Positions 1-5,529 of a stretch of 5,657 bases of DNA are shown piece after piece. The stretch is taken from positions 1-5,657 of the forward strand of contig CAMFKC010000199.1 in assembly GCA_945956975.1 (NCBI GenBank), read 5' to 3'. The stretch comes from an uncultured Methylocystaceae bacterium (lineage in GTDB: Bacteria; Pseudomonadota; Alphaproteobacteria; Rhizobiales; Beijerinckiaceae). The notes under the pieces are model-generated. The model ran no database searches. It had not been told where the DNA came from and saw only the letters and a list, made by a program, of their open reading frames with translations. Each line of letters begins with the position of its first letter. Position 1 is the first letter of the stretch. A program made the translations under genes and the position numbers.

Positions 1-5
1 ACCGA

Positions 6-809
6 ATGGCGCGCAAGATCGCGGGCCTCCTCCTCGCAAGCTTGAGTTTTGCTGGCTTGACGGCTGCCCGGGCGGAGGACAAGCCCGCTCCGAAGACCGA
101 GGAGCCGCCGGCGCTGAGCGCGCAGTGCCAGGCGCCGGCAAGCGACATTGCGTCTCCGGCGCCCTTGCCCAATTTCGCGGCAGTGCTCGCGGCCAAGAAG
201 AAAGCCCGCGTTCTGGCGATCGGCTCGTCGTCGACCTACGGCGTGGGAGCCTCGTCGCGCTCGCGCAATTATCCCTCGCAATTGCGCGAGATTCTCGGCA
301 AGGCCCTCAACGGCGTCGACGTGGAAATCGTCAACCGCGGAGTGTCCGGCGAGGTTGCGGCGACAACCGCCGAGCGCCTGCGGACCGAGGTCGCGGTCAA
401 TCGCCCGGACCTCGTCCTGTGGCAGCTCGGCACGAACGACGCGCTGTCGCGCGTTCCGCCGGAGCAGTTCGAGCAGACCGTGCGATCCACCATCGACTGG
501 CTGAAAGACGACAAGATCGACGTCGTGCTCGTCGGCCTGCAATACACGCCGAAACTGGCGCGCGACAAGAATTACGAGGAAATCCGCGACGCGCTGTTCA
601 AGATCGCGGCGGACGAGGGCGTGCTCTACATCCGCCGCTACGACGCCATGCGCTTCATCGCGCAAGCCCGCTCGGCGCCCGTGCTGGCGCAGGACGAATT
701 CCACCTCAACGATCTCGGCTATCGCTGCATGGCCGAGCACGTGGCGCAGGCGGTGATCGCCAATCTCTTCGTGCGGCGCTTCCGGCCGGTGCAGGGCTAT
801 ACGCCGTAG
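6..809 (+). CDS. Secreted SGNH/GDSL-family hydrolase (esterase/lipase-like)
   Basis: A 267-residue protein with an N-terminal Sec signal: basic MARK, a hydrophobic stretch at about 5-20, and a likely cleavage after ARA at 23. A low-complexity Pro/Ala/Glu linker follows (about 24-60), so the enzyme probably acts in the periplasm or outside the cell. The SGNH blocks are in order: block I GSSST at 73-77 with the likely nucleophile Ser75; block II around NRGVSG (Gly112/Gly115); block III GTND at 142-145 with oxyanion Asn144; block V DEFH at 230-233 giving the Asp230/His233 pair. All catalytic positions are present, so it should be active on an ester or acyl bond; the substrate cannot be read from sequence. 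Cys41 and Cys241 could form a disulfide. Only 5 nt precede the ATG, so its ribosome site and promoter lie outside the window. It converges on the nitrate transporter operon and shares no obvious pathway with it. Confidence 0.9.
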   Translation: MARKIAGLLLASLSFAGLTAARAEDKPAPKTEEPPALSAQCQAPASDIASPAPLPNFAAVLAAKKKARVLAIGSSSTYGVGASSRSRNYPSQLREILGKALNGVDVEIVNRGVSGEVAATTAERLRTEVAVNRPDLVLWQLGTNDALSRVPPEQFEQTVRSTIDWLKDDKIDVVLVGLQYTPKLARDKNYEEIRDALFKIAADEGVLYIRRYDAMRFIAQARSAPVLAQDEFHLNDLGYRCMAEHVAQAVIANLFVRRFRPVQGYTP

Positions 810-846
810 GGCGTCAGGCGCATCGCTCCCCAAGACGAGGAAGCGA
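801..846. terminator. Weak hairpins in the convergent gap (possible shared termination)
   Basis: Two small inverted repeats lie where the hydrolase gene and nrtD converge. ACGCC (801-805) pairs with GGCGT (810-814) across the hydrolase stop codon. TCGCT (823-827) pairs with AGCGA (842-846), and an inner CC/GG could extend that stem past one bulged base. Neither is followed by a T-rich tract on either strand, so a classical Rho-independent terminator is not supported. The convergent position is the main reason to suspect a termination role. Confidence 0.22.
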
Positions 847-854
847 GGCTAACC

Positions 855-1661
855 TTACGCCGCTTCCACGTAGGCGTGCCGCTCGTAGAGGAACTTCAAC
901 ACCGCCTCGCGCGCCGCAACGTAGGTCGCGTCGCTGACGAGCTCCAGCCGGCGGCGCGGGCGGGGCAGCTTCACGTCCAGCACCTCGCCGATGGTCGCAG
1001 CCGGCCCGTTGGTCATCATCACGATCCGGTCGGACAGGAGAACCGCCTCGTCCACGTCGTGCGTGATCATGATGACCGTGTTGCCGAGCGTGCGATGGAT
1101 TTCCATCAGCGAGTCCTGCAGGTGCGCGCGGGTGAGCGCATCAAGCGCGCCGAAGGGCTCGTCGAGGAGCAGGACCTTGGGCTCCATGGCGAGCGCGCGG
1201 GCGATGCCGACGCGCTGCTTCATGCCGCCGGAGATTTCTGACGGGCGCTTGTCCTTCGCGTGCGTCATCTGCACGAGCTCGAGATTGTGCAGCGTCCAGG
1301 CGTGCCGCTCGGCGCGCGACTTGGCGCCGGCAAACACCTTGTCCACCGCGAGCCGGACGTTGTCGTAGACGGACAGCCAGGGCAGCAGCGAATGGTTCTG
1401 GAAGACCACCGCGCGCTCGGGCCCCGGCGCATTCACTTCCCTGTCCTCCAGCAGCACGCCGCCGGTGGTCGCCTGCGTCAGGCCGGCGACCAGGTTGAGC
1501 ATGGTCGACTTGCCGCAGCCGGAATGGCCGATGATCGAGACGAATTCGCCCTTGTCGATGGCGAGGTCGATGTCGCGCAGCACCTCGCTGCGCACGCCGC
1601 GGCGCTCGAAGGTCTTTCCGATGCGATCGAGCTTGAGATAGGGGCGCTTGGTCGGAGACAT
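855..1661 (-). CDS. nrtD: Nitrate/nitrite ABC transporter ATP-binding protein
   Basis: A 268-residue ABC ATPase that powers nitrate import on the cytoplasmic face of NrtB. All nucleotide-binding motifs are intact: Walker A GHSGCGKST (45-53), Q-loop Gln88, signature SGGMKQR (144-150), Walker B VLLLDE (163-168) followed by PFGALD, and H-loop His201 in THDVDEA. The FGALDALTR stretch and overall length fit the NrtD/SsuB/TauB group; the nrtA and nrtB neighbours decide for nitrate. It has one ATPase domain and no NrtA-like C-terminal fusion, unlike cyanobacterial NrtC, so it probably acts as a homodimer. Start choice: two in-frame ATGs lie 6 nt apart (1667 and 1661). AGGAGG (1673-1668) directly abuts the first but is 6 nt from the second, so 1661 is preferred. 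The open frame continues far upstream through nrtB in another frame, which is not coding. It is the last gene of the operon. Confidence 0.92.
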   Translation of the reverse strand: MSPTKRPYLKLDRIGKTFERRGVRSEVLRDIDLAIDKGEFVSIIGHSGCGKSTMLNLVAGLTQATTGGVLLEDREVNAPGPERAVVFQNHSLLPWLSVYDNVRLAVDKVFAGAKSRAERHAWTLHNLELVQMTHAKDKRPSEISGGMKQRVGIARALAMEPKVLLLDEPFGALDALTRAHLQDSLMEIHRTLGNTVIMITHDVDEAVLLSDRIVMMTNGPAATIGEVLDVKLPRPRRRLELVSDATYVAAREAVLKFLYERHAYVEAA

Positions 1662-1667
1662 GTTCAT

Positions 1668-1675
1668 CCTCCTCA
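1668..1675 (-). promoter_or_regulatory. nrtD ribosome binding site overlapping the nrtB stop codon
   Basis: On the minus strand the sequence reads TGAGGAGG: the nrtB stop TGA (1675-1673) shares its A with AGGAGG (1673-1668). Six nucleotides then lead to the nrtD ATG at 1661. This arrangement is typical of translational coupling, where ribosomes ending nrtB re-initiate on nrtD. It also decides the nrtD start, because the upstream ATG at 1667 would have no spacer. Confidence 0.8.
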
Positions 1676-2557
1676 GTTTGCCTGCGCGCCGCGCGCGACC
1701 AGCGCGCCGATGCCGCTCACCAGCCGGTCGAGCGCGAAGCCGACGAGTCCGATGTAGGCGAGCGCCACGATGATGTCGGAGAGGCGCGAGGAGTTCCACG
1801 CGTCCCATATGAAGAAGCCGATGCCCACGCCGCCGGTCAGCATTTCCGCCGCGACGATGGCGAGCCATGCGAGGCCGATGCCGATGCGCAGGCCGGTGAA
1901 GATGTAGGGCGCAGCGGATGGCAGCATGATCTTGGCGAAGAACTCGATCGGGTTGAGCCGCAGCACGGCTGCGACGTTGCGATAGTCCTGCGGGATGTTG
2001 CGGATGCCGACGGCGGTGTTGATCAGGATCGGCCAGATCGAGGTGATGAAGATCACGAAGATCGCCGACGGCCGGCTGTCGCGGAAAGCGGCGAGCGCGA
2101 TCGGCAGCCAGGCGAGCGGCGGCACGGTGCGCAGCACCTGGAAGACGGGATCGAGGCCCCGCATCGCCCATTCGGACTGTCCGACGAGGGCGCCCAGCAG
2201 AATGCCCGCGACCGTTGCGAGACCGAAGCCGATGCCGACCGTTTCCAGCGAGACGAGCACGCGCCAGCCGAGCCCGATGTCCTGGGTGCCGAAGTTGAAG
2301 AAGGGCTGCGCGATGAGGTCGTAGCTATCCTTCCAGATCTGCGACGGCGGCGGCAGCGTGGCGCCCGGCTTGGCGCACAGGATCTGCCAGACGAGCAGGA
2401 TCAGCCCGACGGTCACCAGAGGCGGCAGCGCCTTGGCGGCGAGCCACATCAGCGTCGCCTTCGCGCCGCGCGCGATTGCCGCCAGCGCGGGCGCGAGAAC
2501 GGGCGCGCGGCGGGCTTCTGCTTCCCCGGACTCGACGGATTTCATGGCGTAGGTCAT
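1673..2557 (-). CDS. nrtB: Nitrate/nitrite ABC transporter permease
   Basis: A 294-residue inner-membrane permease of the BPD_transp_1 type that forms the nitrate channel. A cytoplasmic Glu/Ala/Arg-rich N-terminus (1-40) precedes hydrophobic segments at about 46-61, 99-125, 137-157 (broken by prolines), 164-184, 217-239 and 262-280. The EAA loop that docks to the ATPase is visible at about 195-226 (NVAAVLRLNP ... LP ... G), with the conserved Gly replaced by Asn in the first part, as often seen in NrtB/SsuC-type permeases. Start choice: ATG at 2557 has GGAGG (2572-2568) 10 nt upstream, slightly long; a second ATG at 2545 would be 22 nt away, so 2557 is preferred. It begins 19 nt after the nrtA stop and ends 11 nt before nrtD, so the three genes should share one transcript. 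SsuC/TauC-type sulfonate permeases are close relatives; nitrate is inferred from nrtA. Confidence 0.9.
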   Translation of the reverse strand: MTYAMKSVESGEAEARRAPVLAPALAAIARGAKATLMWLAAKALPPLVTVGLILLVWQILCAKPGATLPPPSQIWKDSYDLIAQPFFNFGTQDIGLGWRVLVSLETVGIGFGLATVAGILLGALVGQSEWAMRGLDPVFQVLRTVPPLAWLPIALAAFRDSRPSAIFVIFITSIWPILINTAVGIRNIPQDYRNVAAVLRLNPIEFFAKIMLPSAAPYIFTGLRIGIGLAWLAIVAAEMLTGGVGIGFFIWDAWNSSRLSDIIVALAYIGLVGFALDRLVSGIGALVARGAQAN

Positions 2558-2576
2558 CGGGCGTGTGCCTCCGTGC

Positions 2577-3869
2577 TTAGGCGATGCGCTTGATCGAGAG
2601 GCTGGCGAGGTAAGCCTGCGGATCGGCGGGATCGAACACCTTGCCGTCGAAGAACGTTTCCTTGCCACGCGACGTCGAAGCCGGAATGTCTGCGCCCGCG
2701 ACGCCCAGCGACTTCGCCGCGTCGCGCCACAGGTCTTCGCGGTTGACCTTCTTCACCAGGCCCATGATGTCGGTCGAGGGATCGAACTTGCCCCAGCGGA
2801 TGTCCTCGGTCACGAACCACGCGTCATGGCTCTGGAACGGATAGGACGTGCCGTCGCGCCAGAACTTCATGAACAGGTCCGTGCCCTTCGCGGTCTTCCC
2901 GTTGCCGTAGTTGATGTCGCCCTTGATGCGGCCGACGATGTCGGCGGGCGGCACGTTGAACCACTGGCGGCGGCCGACGATCGCGGCGAGTTCGTCCTTG
3001 TTCTCCATCTTGTCGCACCATCGCTGGGCCTCCATCACGGCCATCAGCAGCGCCTTCGTGGCGCGCGGATATTTGTCGACCCAGGCGGCGCGCAGGCCCA
3101 GCGCCTTCTCCGGATGCTTCTTCCAGATCTCGCCCGTCACGCAGGCGGAATAGCCGACGCCCTGGTTGGCGAGCTGCTCGTTCCAGGGCTCGCCCACGCA
3201 CAGCGCGTCCATGTTGCCGACCTTCATGTTCGCCACCATCTGCGGCGGCGGCACGACGATGGTCGAGACGTCCTTGTCCGGGTCGATGCCGCCGGCGGCG
3301 AGCCAGTAGCGCAGCCACAGGTCGTGCGTGCCGCCGGGGAAGGTCATGGCCACCTTCACTTCCTTGCCCTCGGCCTTCTTCTTCGCGAAAGCCTCCTTCA
3401 GCGCGGAAGCGTCGAGCCCGACCTTGAGATCCTTGTAGTCGTTGGCGACGGAAATGCCCTGGTTCTCGAGGCTCAGCCGCAGCGGGATGTACATGGGCAC
3501 GCCGATGTTGTTCTGCGTCACCCGGCCGGCGGTGATGAGGTAGGGCATCGGCGTCAGGATATGCGCGCCATCGATGCCGTTGGCCTCCGAGCCCAGCACG
3601 AGATTGTCGCGCGTCGCGCCCCAGGACGCCTGCTTGGCGACCTCGACGTCCTTCATGCCGTGCTTTTCGAACAGGCCCTTTTCCTTGGCGACGATCAGCG
3701 GCGCGGAATCGGTCAGTGCGATGTAGCCGAGCACGGCCTTTGTCACCTCCGGTCCCACGCCCTGCGCATGGACGCCGCGGGGCAGGAAGGCGGCGAGGCT
3801 GGCGGAGGCGGCGCCGGCCAGCAGGTCGCGGCGGCCGATGTCGAGTGCTTTTGCGGCGGGCTTGGGCAT
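2577..3869 (-). CDS. nrtA: Tat-exported nitrate/nitrite-binding periplasmic protein
   Basis: A 430-residue substrate-binding protein of the NrtA/CmpA/NasF family that delivers nitrate (perhaps nitrite) to NrtB. Its N-terminus is a twin-arginine signal: GRRDLLA at 12-18, a short Ala-rich hydrophobic stretch, and a VHA-Q cleavage near residue 35. No lipobox Cys is present, so it should be a soluble periplasmic protein, unlike lipoprotein NrtA of cyanobacteria. Family signatures include WGATRDN (83-89), FPGGTHDLWLRYWLAAGG (177-194), VVPPPQMVANM (205-215), CVGEPWNEQL (224-233), HPEKALGLRAAWVDKYP (252-268) and DAWFVTEDIRWGKFDP (349-364). Start choice: the frame stays open to a TTG at 3962 with a further ATG at 3917, but only ATG 3869 has a strong ribosome site (AAGGAG, 6 nt spacer), and the predicted transcript start near 3911 lies downstream of both others. 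Bicarbonate (CmpA) or cyanate (CynA) binding is the main alternative. Confidence 0.92.
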   Translation of the reverse strand: MPKPAAKALDIGRRDLLAGAASASLAAFLPRGVHAQGVGPEVTKAVLGYIALTDSAPLIVAKEKGLFEKHGMKDVEVAKQASWGATRDNLVLGSEANGIDGAHILTPMPYLITAGRVTQNNIGVPMYIPLRLSLENQGISVANDYKDLKVGLDASALKEAFAKKKAEGKEVKVAMTFPGGTHDLWLRYWLAAGGIDPDKDVSTIVVPPPQMVANMKVGNMDALCVGEPWNEQLANQGVGYSACVTGEIWKKHPEKALGLRAAWVDKYPRATKALLMAVMEAQRWCDKMENKDELAAIVGRRQWFNVPPADIVGRIKGDINYGNGKTAKGTDLFMKFWRDGTSYPFQSHDAWFVTEDIRWGKFDPSTDIMGLVKKVNREDLWRDAAKSLGVAGADIPASTSRGKETFFDGKVFDPADPQAYLASLSIKRIA

Positions 3870-3875
3870 GGACGG

Positions 3876-3881
3876 CTCCTT
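3876..3881 (-). promoter_or_regulatory. nrtA ribosome binding site (decides the start)
   Basis: AAGGAG (3881-3876 on the minus strand) sits 6 nt before ATG 3869. No comparable purine-rich site precedes the in-frame ATG at 3917 or the TTG at 3962. This is the main evidence for the shorter NrtA. Confidence 0.82.
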
Positions 3882-3886
3882 CGGAA

Positions 3887-3907
3887 CGCCCGCCTTTTCT
3901 GCGAGCG
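3887..3907 (-). other. Hairpin in the nrtA mRNA leader
   Basis: In the predicted 42-nt leader, CGCTCGC and GCGGGCG (minus strand, 3907-3901 and 3893-3887) can form a 7-bp stem with one U-G pair around the loop AGAAAAG. It lies just upstream of the nrtA ribosome site and has no U-tract after it, so it is not an intrinsic terminator. Whether it forms or matters is unknown; it could protect the 5' end or arise by chance in GC-rich sequence. Confidence 0.35.
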
Positions 3908-3920
3908 CGTCGTCCATGTC

Positions 3921-3938
3921 TTGCAGGCTGCGTGCCAA
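3921..3938 (-). promoter_or_regulatory. Sigma-54 (RpoN) -24/-12 promoter for nrtABD
   Basis: The minus strand reads TTGGCACG-N4-CTGCAA. It matches the consensus TTGGCACG-N4-TTGCA with a single mismatch in the -12 box, and has the invariant GG (3936-3935) and GC (3924-3923) separated by exactly 10 nt. Counting 12 nt from the -12 C predicts transcription starting near 3911, giving a leader of about 42 nt that contains the nrtA ribosome site. Sigma-54 promoters are completely dependent on an enhancer-binding activator. For nitrate uptake genes of proteobacteria the usual one is NtrC, which links expression to nitrogen limitation. Confidence 0.78.
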
Positions 3939-3942
3939 GTCC

Positions 3943-3954
3943 TTGTAATTACAA
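3943..3954. promoter_or_regulatory. Perfect 12-bp palindrome beside the nrtA promoter
   Basis: TTGTAATTACAA is a perfect, uninterrupted palindrome. It lies 5 nt upstream of the promoter's TTGGCAC and is centred near -38 relative to the predicted start. It is strikingly AT-rich for this sequence. The position suits a dimeric repressor that would block RNA polymerase, or a DNA-bending site. I cannot assign it to a regulator family. Confidence 0.5.
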
Positions 3955-4060
3955 TACGACAAGTCGCGGATTGATGGATGTCATCTGTGGCGACGAATCT
4001 CTTTTGCATTGACGCCGCAACGAGGATCGCGGGCGCCTCGACGACGATCGCGCCCACTTC

Positions 4061-4075
4061 TTGTGCAGCGCACAA
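4061..4075. promoter_or_regulatory. 15-bp inverted repeat, candidate upstream activator site
   Basis: TTGTGC-AGC-GCACAA has perfect 6-bp arms around a 3-nt centre. Its centre is about 157 nt upstream of the predicted nrtA transcript start, inside the usual 100-200 nt range for enhancer sites of sigma-54 activators. The arms run GTGC...GCAC, the reverse of the NtrC consensus GCAC-N7-GTGC. An offset match on the minus strand (4067-4051), TGCAC-N7-GGGCG, has one good and one degraded NtrC half. Its assignment as an activator site is inference. Confidence 0.4.
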
Positions 4076-4130
4076 AGCAGGCAGTCTCCGCCTCGGGAAT
4101 GCAGGGCGCCCAGCCAAGCAGCGCCCGGAT

Positions 4131-4155
4131 GGGGCCGGCGGCGAGCGCCGGCCCC
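4131..4155 (-). terminator. 10-bp GC hairpin downstream of the LivJ/K-type gene
   Basis: GGGGCCGGCG (4131-4140) and CGCCGGCCCC (4146-4155) form a perfect 10-bp stem with a 5-nt loop. It begins 6 nt after the stop codon of the minus-strand substrate-binding protein gene. The sequence following the stem on that strand (ATCCGGGCG) lacks a U-tract. It therefore may stop polymerase only weakly, need Rho, or mainly protect the 3' end of the mRNA. It should help separate this gene's transcript from nrtABD. Confidence 0.6.
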
Positions 4156-4161
4156 GCTCCG

Positions 4162-5361
4162 TCAGTCAGTCTGCGGAATGCCCGCGGCGATCACCGGGCC
4201 GATCGGCTCCCACGTCTTGCCGTCGAAACGCGAGATCTGGAGCTTCTGGTAGAGCGAATAATTGGTGGGCGTGGAGGACAGGGTCACGCCGGGCAGGCCG
4301 AGCGGCAGCTGCACGTCCTTCAGGTTCGAGACCACCTTCATCAGCTTCTCGCGCGTGCAATCCTTGCCGCACTCGGTGAGCACCTTCTCGGTCAGCCAGG
4401 CGGAATTGTAGCCGGTCGTGTTGGAGCCATCGTTGGGATCCGCGTTGTTGTTCCACTCCTTCATGAAGGCGAGATAGTCCTGCGTCGCCTTGTCGCTGGC
4501 CCAGCGCGGATCGGCCGGGATCTTGGTGGCGATGGCGGTGATCAGGCCCTTGGAATTCTCCAGTCCCGCCGGCTCGAGCACCGTCTTGATCGAACTGCCG
4601 ACGGCGACGATGTAGTGCAGCGGCTTCCAGCCGAGTTCGGCGGCCTTGCGGATCGACTGGGCCGAGAACTTCGGCGTCGTCATGTTGAACAGCGTATCCG
4701 CGCCGGAGGCGCGCAGCGCCACCATCTGGGAATCGATCGTGGGATCGGAGACCTCGTAGGTCACCTCCTTCACGATGAGCGATGTCTTGGCGCCCAGCCC
4801 CTCCTTGAAGCCGCGCACGTAGTCGCGCCCGGCGTCGTCGTTCTGCGAGAGGATGGCGATCTTGGCGTTGGGTTTCTCCTGCAGGATGTATTTGGCGGCG
4901 ACGCGCCCCTCCATCGTGTAGGAGGGATAGAGCGCCATCGTGTAGGGGAAGTTCTTCGGATCGTTCCACTTGTCGGCGCCGGTCGACAGGAAGAGATGCG
5001 GCACCTTCTTGTTGTTCATGTATTTGTGGATCGACGTGTTGGTCGCCGTGCCAAGCGAGCCGAAATCGGCGAAGATCTCGTCCTGCTCCACCAGCTTGCG
5101 CGTCTGCTCTACCGTCTTGGGCGGCGAATAGGCGTCGTCGTAGGTCAGGAACACGACCTTGCGGCCGTGGATGCCGCCGTTCGCGTTCAGACGGTTGTAA
5201 TAGGCCGTCTCGGTGCGCCCCGCCGCGCCATAGGCGGAGGCCGGCCCGCTGTAGGGCATGGTCTGCCCGATCTTGATTTCCTTGTCCGTGATGCCCGTTT
5301 CCGCGAGTGCGGGGGCGGCTGCGATCAGTCCGATCGCGGCCAGAAGCGCCGTCTTCTTCAT
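4162..5361 (-). CDS. Solo LivJ/LivK-type ABC substrate-binding protein
   Basis: A 399-residue periplasmic binding protein of the branched-chain amino acid/amide class (Peripla_BP_6, type I fold). It has a clean Sec signal, MKKTALLAAIGLIAAAPALA, cut after residue 20. The mature start ITDKEIKIGQTMPYSGPASAYG (24-45) is typical of the class. NGGIHGRKVVFLTYDDAYSP (61-80), FGSLGTATN (100-108) and LSQNDDAGRDYVRGFKEGL (171-189) also fit. Near the C-terminus Cys331 and Cys335 (CGKDC) could form a small disulfide loop. Length is normal and the gene looks intact. No permease or ATPase gene lies beside it, so it probably feeds a transporter encoded elsewhere or acts in sensing. The ligand cannot be read from sequence: amino acids, amides, urea and aromatic acids are all bound by relatives. 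ATG 5361 is supported by AGGAGG 5 nt upstream. It reads toward nrtA, but the hairpin and the sigma-54 promoter suggest separate transcription. Confidence 0.9.
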   Translation of the reverse strand: MKKTALLAAIGLIAAAPALAETGITDKEIKIGQTMPYSGPASAYGAAGRTETAYYNRLNANGGIHGRKVVFLTYDDAYSPPKTVEQTRKLVEQDEIFADFGSLGTATNTSIHKYMNNKKVPHLFLSTGADKWNDPKNFPYTMALYPSYTMEGRVAAKYILQEKPNAKIAILSQNDDAGRDYVRGFKEGLGAKTSLIVKEVTYEVSDPTIDSQMVALRASGADTLFNMTTPKFSAQSIRKAAELGWKPLHYIVAVGSSIKTVLEPAGLENSKGLITAIATKIPADPRWASDKATQDYLAFMKEWNNNADPNDGSNTTGYNSAWLTEKVLTECGKDCTREKLMKVVSNLKDVQLPLGLPGVTLSSTPTNYSLYQKLQISRFDGKTWEPIGPVIAAGIPQTD

Positions 5362-5529
5362 GCGTCCCTCCTGCGCGCTTGTGGTGCGCGCTGGTGCGAT
5401 TTGAGGCTGCGGGGCGCCTGCGCGTCAATGCGCGCCGCACAATGGCCGGGATTGCGTGGCCGGCTGGCGGCGCGCCCCAGCCTTGCCAGCCCGCCCGGCA
5501 TGGGCTAGCTCAGGGGCCGGAACAGAGCC
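5362..5529. promoter_or_regulatory. Divergent intergenic region
   Basis: This 168-nt GC-rich gap must hold promoters for the minus-strand substrate-binding protein gene and probably for the plus-strand gene at 5530. I see no convincing -35/-10 pair on either strand. AGGAGG (5372-5367, minus) is the ribosome site of the substrate-binding protein gene. Directly upstream of it, GCGCGC (5373-5378) and GCGCGC (5386-5391) could pair across a 7-nt loop and sit next to the ribosome site. GGCTGG (5462-5467) and CCAGCC (5477-5482) form another imperfect hairpin. All are plausible chance products of base composition. Confidence 0.45.

Larger units (their letters stand above)
3870..4161. promoter_or_regulatory. 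nrtABD control region
   Basis: This 292-nt gap between nrtA and the upstream LivJ/K-type gene holds no supportable gene. Going upstream from nrtA it contains the nrtA ribosome site, a leader hairpin, a sigma-54-type promoter, an AT-rich 12-bp palindrome, a 15-bp inverted repeat and a GC hairpin next to the stop of the upstream gene. Weaker symmetries, such as GGGCGC (4104-4109) with GCGCCC (4121-4126), are also present but are unremarkable at this base composition. The size and content suit an enhancer-dependent promoter. Confidence 0.7.

Noticed and set aside
125..937. Overlapping plus-strand frame within the hydrolase gene
   Set aside because: Arg/Gly-rich out-of-frame translation of the hydrolase gene that carries all SGNH blocks in the other frame.
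1662..2171. N-terminal extension of the nrtD frame through nrtB (possible fusion)
   Set aside because: The extension is an Arg/Ala/His-rich out-of-frame reading of nrtB. nrtB itself gives a proper permease, and nrtD has its own ribosome site and start.
3887..3907. ANTAR/NasT-type antitermination leader for nrtA
   Set aside because: That class needs two adjacent hairpins with hexanucleotide loops and a terminator. Only one hairpin with a 7-nt loop and no U-tract is present.
2565..3974. A 469-codon open frame on the plus strand, opposite nrtA
   Set aside because: It is the complement of a clear nrtA coding sequence. Its His/Arg/Ala/Val-rich composition is what a high-GC antisense frame gives, and it shows no recognisable domain.
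3978..4379. Small plus-strand open frame spanning the nrtA control region
   Set aside because: It runs antisense into the LivJ/K-type gene, lacks a ribosome site, has low-complexity Arg/Ser/Ala content and crosses the GC hairpin.
5474..5488. Possible second sigma-54 promoter (TGGCAAG-N4-GGGC, minus strand) for the LivJ/K-type gene
   Set aside because: The GG-N10-GC spacing is right, but the -12 box lacks TT, the -24 box has a mismatch, and the leader would be about 100 nt. This is easily a chance match in GC-rich sequence.
4009..5508. A 499-codon open frame on the plus strand, opposite the LivJ/K-type gene
   Set aside because: The minus-strand product has a signal peptide, a good ribosome site and family motifs. 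The plus-strand frame is a GC-driven shadow with Arg/Gly/His-rich composition.
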